DNA of 64,000 nucleotides, taken from contig JADJLQ010000002.1 in the NCBI GenBank assembly GCA_016709995.1, forward strand, positions 310,001 through 374,000. Reading direction: 5' to 3'. Below the pieces are notes generated by a model. The model did not search any database. It had not been told where the DNA came from and saw nothing but the letters and a program-made list of their open reading frames with translations. The position numbers and the translations under genes are program-made. This DNA comes from Saprospiraceae bacterium. Its GTDB lineage: Bacteria; Bacteroidota; Bacteroidia; Chitinophagales; Saprospiraceae. This document shows, piece after piece, positions 60,501 through 64,000 of this stretch (the first letter of the stretch is position 1; each line of letters starts with the position of its first letter).

Positions 60501-60944
60501 TTATGGAGTTTCTAAAATCGATTTTAGTTTCTGGAGGTCTTTTCGATTGGCCCGCTTCATAGCCATAGACATAAATGGAGCGAGCAAACTTGAAAAACCA
60601 GTGGGATTGCCCCGATTGCGTAAGGTCATATGGGTCGTCTGATCATCTATCTTTTTCCACTCGTAGATCGTCTCCATTGGGAATGGACCTTCATTGGTCT
60701 TCATGACTAATTTATTAAAGGAGCGCTCTGTAATGATATACGTGTAGTCCAGCGATTTTCCTAAAAATGCAGCTTTAAACTGGATCAACGAGCCTACCTC
60801 CAGTGGTGAGGTAGTACCCTCCGGCAATCTATGAGCGTAATTAATATTTTCATACCATGCAGGAACATTGATCGGATCAGCAGCATAAGACGAGACTACT
60901 TCAAGGGGTCTATTGATTTGGATTTCGGTCAGGACATCTACCAT
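60501..60944 (-). CDS. SRPBCC family protein (START-like)
   Basis: A 147-residue single-domain cytoplasmic protein with the Bet v1/SRPBCC fold. EIQINRPLEVVSSYAADPIN is the N-terminal strand and helix, followed by VPAWYENINYA, KLVMKTNEGPFPMETIYEWK and the long C-terminal helix FMSMAMKRANRKDLQKLKSI. Members bind hydrophobic ligands or lipids, or form polyketide cyclases. It is upstream of the YciI gene by 42 bases on the same strand, so the two may form a small transcription unit. Confidence 0.9.
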   Translation of the reverse strand: MVDVLTEIQINRPLEVVSSYAADPINVPAWYENINYAHRLPEGTTSPLEVGSLIQFKAAFLGKSLDYTYIITERSFNKLVMKTNEGPFPMETIYEWKKIDDQTTHMTLRNRGNPTGFSSLLAPFMSMAMKRANRKDLQKLKSILETP

Positions 60945-61177
60945 GATTGGATAAAAGATTGTTTTTTTATTAAATATATGACGCAGTCATTCTTTCAATT
61001 TGGACAAAAAATTATTTTAAATGTTCTTGTCCAGATTTTCAAGGCTTCATCGTCATTTATGATACTGGTGGTTATTCCGGTGAGAAAATTTTTAAAAAAT
61101 TATCCTTCAGGTTTGACCTCCAAGTTTAATCAATTTTCGTAATCTACATATTAATCTCATTTAAAAAATATCATCTT

Positions 61178-61780
61178 ATGAAAAAACTAACTATCCTTTT
61201 TGCCGCCATGCTGCTAATACAATTCGTAGATGCTCAATCACTTACGAAGGCAGAAAGAAAATCTGCTGTCAAGTACCTTCAATGGTCATCTAAAGAGTTG
61301 TATAAAAGCCTAAAAAGCCTTAGTACGGCTCAACTCAATTTTCACGAATCGGACCGATGGTCTCCTCAAGAGTGTCTCTACCATATCGCTTTCTCTGAAG
61401 GCGCTTTGCGGGGCGCTTTGGACGGAGCTCTTAATGCACCGGCTGATCCCTCCTCCAGGGCTGAGCTCCAGGCAACGGATGATCAGATCAAAGCCATGAT
61501 CACCAACCGCACCACTAAAGTCAAAACAGCTCCTCCATTTGAACCTCAAAATACAGGATACAAATCTTACGATGAGGCTTTGAGCGCCTACAAAGCAAAA
61601 AGGGCAATGTTGATCGATTTTGTCAAAACGACCAAATCCGATCTGCGCAACCATGTAGTTACCTTGCCTCTTGGCAAAATGGATGCATATCAGTTTGTAT
61701 TGTTTATTTCGGGTCATACCAATAGACATACCCAACAACTCAATGAAGTCAAAATGGCTTCAGGATACCCCAAAGGCTGA
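61178..61780 (+). CDS. DinB family exported protein
   Basis: A 200-residue protein with signal MKKLTILFAAMLLIQFVDAQ. The mature part is a four-helix DinB-like bundle: KYLQWSSKELYKSLKSLSTAQ then LNFHESDRWSPQECLYHIAFSE, with a His of the metal site in LYHIAF and the others in HTNRHTQQLNEV. DinB-like proteins include metal-dependent thiol transferases and other small-molecule enzymes. This copy is exported, so its substrate must be periplasmic. The gene is followed by a strong terminator and stands alone. Confidence 0.87.
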   Translation: MKKLTILFAAMLLIQFVDAQSLTKAERKSAVKYLQWSSKELYKSLKSLSTAQLNFHESDRWSPQECLYHIAFSEGALRGALDGALNAPADPSSRAELQATDDQIKAMITNRTTKVKTAPPFEPQNTGYKSYDEALSAYKAKRAMLIDFVKTTKSDLRNHVVTLPLGKMDAYQFVLFISGHTNRHTQQLNEVKMASGYPKG

Positions 61781-61803
61781 TTTTTTTGAACAGAATATAG
61801 ACC

Positions 61804-61846
61804 AAAGACTCTCAGGTGTCAATCACTTGATGAGTCTTTTGTTTTA
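61804..61846 (+). terminator. rho-independent terminator of the DinB gene
   Basis: AAAGACTC (61804-61811) pairs with GAGTCTTT (61832-61839). The stem is extended by AGGTG/CACTT in the loop, and TTGTTTT follows. It lies about 25 bases after the stop codon. Confidence 0.8.
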
Positions 61847-61966
61847 ATATGGATTAAGATAGGGATAGGATTCAAAATAATATTGTTTCATTTCTGGATT
61901 TGGCCCGAAAGAACAATAAATGATCCTGTGTATTTTTAAATTCGTATTATTAATTAAAATAATCAA

Positions 61967-63466
61967 ATGAAAAATATTTGTTTTTTATTGAGTACCCTGC
62001 TGACCTGGTCTGTAGCTGGTCAATCCTTGTCACCTTTGGGTCAGTTTGAGCACCATCAGGATGTAGGCAATCCCAAAAAAGCAGGATCAGCTACTTACAA
62101 TGCCGATGATCAGACCTATACCCTTACGGGAGCCGGTATCAATATGTGGACCAAAATAGATCAGTTTCATTTTCTTTGGAAAAAAATCAAAGGTGATTTT
62201 ACTATCAGCGCTACCATCCGGTTTGTCGGCAAAGGTGCTGCACTGCACCGCAAGATCGGGATCATAGCACGGGACGAACTCACCACTAACTCCAGGTACG
62301 CAGATGCCTGTGTGCATGGGGATATACTGACCTCCCTGCAATACCGTGCTACCGATACCAGCGTCACAGATCAAGTCACTTTATTATCCTATCACCCTAC
62401 GGATATAGAGTTTTCCCGAAGTGGTAACGTATTTACTTTTTCAGCAGCTACAAAAGGAGAAAACTACAAAGCAGTCACCAAAGAAATGGTGTTAAATGAT
62501 GAGGTATATGCAGGATTGTTTATCTGCTCTCACCTAGAAGATGTGGCCGAGACCGCGATCTTCAGCAATGTCCGCATCACCATACCACCTTCGCCCGGTT
62601 ACAGACCTTACAGGGATTATATCGGCAGCAATCTTGAAATCATGGATGTGGCTACCGGTCATCGAAAAATTATTTATACCATTCCATCATCTATACAAGC
62701 TCCCAACTGGACTAAGGATGGAAAGTCACTGATCTATAATAGTTCTGCTGGTGTGTTGTATAAATATAATCTGGCAGATGGTAAAATAGCAGAATTCAAT
62801 ACCGGTACGATTAAAAGCAATAATAATGATCATGTGATGTCGTTCGATGGCACTAAACTGGCCATCAGCAATCATGTGGGTGAAAAAAGAATCTCTACTT
62901 TATTTACGCTCCCCATCACAGGATCAGATACTCCCGTGCAGATTACTTCTCCTGATTCCGGTCATTCGTATCTGCACAGCTGGAGCCTGGATGGGAAAAA
63001 ACTCATCTTTACCGGCCAGCGAAATAAACAATACGATATATACTCCATCGATATCGCCACAAAAAAGGAGACCCAACTGACGAATCAACCCACCCTGGAT
63101 GATGGTCCCGAACTCAGTCCCAATGGTCAATGGATATACTTCAATTCAGTACGGACCGGTAGTATGAAGATTTGGCGCATGAAGCCGGATGGCAGCAGGC
63201 AAGAACAAGTCACATTTGATGAATACAATGACTGGTTTCCTCATTTTTCTCCAGATGGCAAGCAGATCGTATTTATCTCCTTTCCCAAAGAGATCGATCC
63301 TACACAACATCCATTTTACCAAAAAGTCTACTTACGCCTGATGCCGGCGAGTGGAGGCATACCGAAGACGATAGCTTATATCTATGGAGGTCAGGGCACC
63401 ATCAATGTGCCGAGTTGGTCACCGGATAGCAAGCGACTGGCGTTTGTGAGTAATACTAAAATGTAA
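61967..63466 (+). CDS. exported TolB-like PD40 beta-propeller protein
   Basis: A 499-residue protein with signal MKNICFLLSTLLTWSVAGQ. Residues of about 20-210 form a laminin-G/DUF1349-like beta sandwich (FHFLWKKIKGDFTISATIRF). The rest is a WD40-like/PD40 beta-propeller with repeated APNWTKDGKSLIYNSS, HSWSLDGKKLIFTGQRNKQ, PELSPNGQWIYFNSVRTGS and PHFSPDGKQIVFISF blades. Such proteins resemble TolB and are thought to bind other proteins or sugars in the periplasm; the exact role is not known. The gene stands alone, and its stop faces the gyrB end. Confidence 0.87.
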   Translation: MKNICFLLSTLLTWSVAGQSLSPLGQFEHHQDVGNPKKAGSATYNADDQTYTLTGAGINMWTKIDQFHFLWKKIKGDFTISATIRFVGKGAALHRKIGIIARDELTTNSRYADACVHGDILTSLQYRATDTSVTDQVTLLSYHPTDIEFSRSGNVFTFSAATKGENYKAVTKEMVLNDEVYAGLFICSHLEDVAETAIFSNVRITIPPSPGYRPYRDYIGSNLEIMDVATGHRKIIYTIPSSIQAPNWTKDGKSLIYNSSAGVLYKYNLADGKIAEFNTGTIKSNNNDHVMSFDGTKLAISNHVGEKRISTLFTLPITGSDTPVQITSPDSGHSYLHSWSLDGKKLIFTGQRNKQYDIYSIDIATKKETQLTNQPTLDDGPELSPNGQWIYFNSVRTGSMKIWRMKPDGSRQEQVTFDEYNDWFPHFSPDGKQIVFISFPKEIDPTQHPFYQKVYLRLMPASGGIPKTIAYIYGGQGTINVPSWSPDSKRLAFVSNTKM

Positions 63467-63535
63467 GCTTAGAATTCAAAAGGGATTAAAGCCTGGAGTA
63501 ATGGTATAATTTTTTTATACCGAAAACTACTTTAC

Positions 63536-64000
63536 TTATACATCCACCTTTGCATATTTAGCATTGGCTTCTATAAACTGTCTTCGGGGCTCTACCTCAG
63601 ATCCCATCAACATTGAAAATGTTCTGTCAGCAGCAGCAGCATCGTCAATATCCACTTTTTTAATCATACGCTGAGCAGGGTCCATCGTTGTATTCCAAAG
63701 CTGATCCGCATTCATCTCTCCAAGACCTTTGTATCGTTGGATTTTTACATTGGCTTCATTGCCACCTTTGGCAAATAATTCAACAGCATTTTTGCGATCT
63801 TCCTCGGTCCAGCAATATTGTTGTTGTTTACCTCTGGAGATGAGGTACAATGGAGGCGCGGCGATATAGATATAACCATGTTCAATCAATGACCTCATAT
63901 AGCGGAAAAAGAAAGTCAATATCAAAGTGACTATATGACTACCATCAATGTCGGCGTCGCACATAATCACCACCTTATGAAATCGGAGTTTGTCCAGGTT
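63536..64000 (-). CDS. gyrB: DNA gyrase subunit B, C-terminal part
   Basis: The frame is open to the right edge, reading NLDKLRFHKVVIMCDADIDG then SHIVTLILTFFFRYMRSLIE. The catalytic TOPRIM acidic residues are in CDADIDGSHI. QRYKGLGEMNADQLWNTTMD and DRTFSMLMGSEVEPRRQFIE are GyrB-specific C-terminal blocks. The C-terminus ends FIEANAKYAKVDV, without the long tail of some GyrB proteins. Gyrase introduces negative supercoils; GyrB supplies ATP hydrolysis and part of the metal site. The GTG at 63973 is an internal codon, not a start. Only the last 154 or so residues are in the window. Confidence 0.95.
   Translation of the reverse strand, partial: NLDKLRFHKVVIMCDADIDGSHIVTLILTFFFRYMRSLIEHGYIYIAAPPLYLISRGKQQQYCWTEEDRKNAVELFAKGGNEANVKIQRYKGLGEMNADQLWNTTMDPAQRMIKKVDIDDAAAADRTFSMLMGSEVEPRRQFIEANAKYAKVDV

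Noticed and set aside
63503..63521. GGTATAA...TTATACC hairpin as a terminator between the PD40 gene and gyrB
   Set aside because: The stem is seven AT-rich pairs and neither strand has a T-run after it, so the evidence is too thin.

Overview
The window reads as chromosomal DNA of a Bacteroidota bacterium, most likely from the Saprospiria. The signs are a SusC/SusD pair, two more TonB-dependent receptors with carboxypeptidase-regulatory N-terminal domains, many short lipoprotein signals, TAnnTTTG-type -7 boxes, almost no Shine-Dalgarno sequences, and a moderate GC content. The family assignment is an inference. No rRNA, tRNA, CRISPR array, prophage or intact insertion sequence was seen. Most genes look like ordinary metabolism and cell-envelope functions. 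The ends of the window cut a MutL-like gene (left) and gyrB (right).

Layout: 0-6 kb holds the end of mutL, a DUF2147 protein and the susC/susD-like pair. 6-16 kb has two small hypothetical membrane proteins, a repeat-rich gap, an HpcH/HpaI aldolase, a large lipoprotein with a dehydrogenase-type propeller and cytochrome c, a metallophosphoesterase, an exported sugar isomerase/epimerase, a decayed TANFOR-like fragment, a Na+/Ca2+ antiporter and a GNAT-nitrilase fusion. 16-19 kb has an M14 carboxypeptidase and a damaged YefM/YoeB-type toxin-antitoxin locus. 19-27 kb has a beta-helix protein and a three-gene PSCyt1/DUF1549/DUF1553 - DUF1501 - membrane cytochrome operon of the kind best known from Planctomycetes. 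27-34 kb has small regulators and enzymes, a peptide deformylase - kinase - ADP-ribosylglycohydrolase operon, two NTF2-like proteins and an aquaporin.

34-43 kb has a pterin dehydratase - amidohydrolase operon, a TonB-dependent receptor, a GntP-type gluconate permease, and YkgJ, DM13, DUF1801 and SDR proteins. 43-48 kb has an ABC ATPase with a fused ABC-permease/M1-peptidase. 48-64 kb has a frameshifted dipeptide epimerase, a GH172 (DUF2961) protein, a nitroreductase, a luciferase-like oxidoreductase, mscL, a zinc alcohol dehydrogenase, a TonB-dependent receptor, pirin, GH43, YciI, SRPBCC, DinB and PD40 proteins, and gyrB.

Together the genes suggest a heterotroph that degrades sugars and sugar acids: glycan import (SusCD), GH43, GH172, GntP, the aldolase, the sugar isomerase, and the exported cytochrome-linked proteins. 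The points most worth a second look are the toxin gene broken by a small membrane-protein ORF, a set of start codons lying 4-7 nt behind promoter-like -7 boxes (possible leaderless mRNAs), the Planctomycete-like operon, the M1 peptidase fusion without a GAMEN motif, and several degenerate intergenic repeats.
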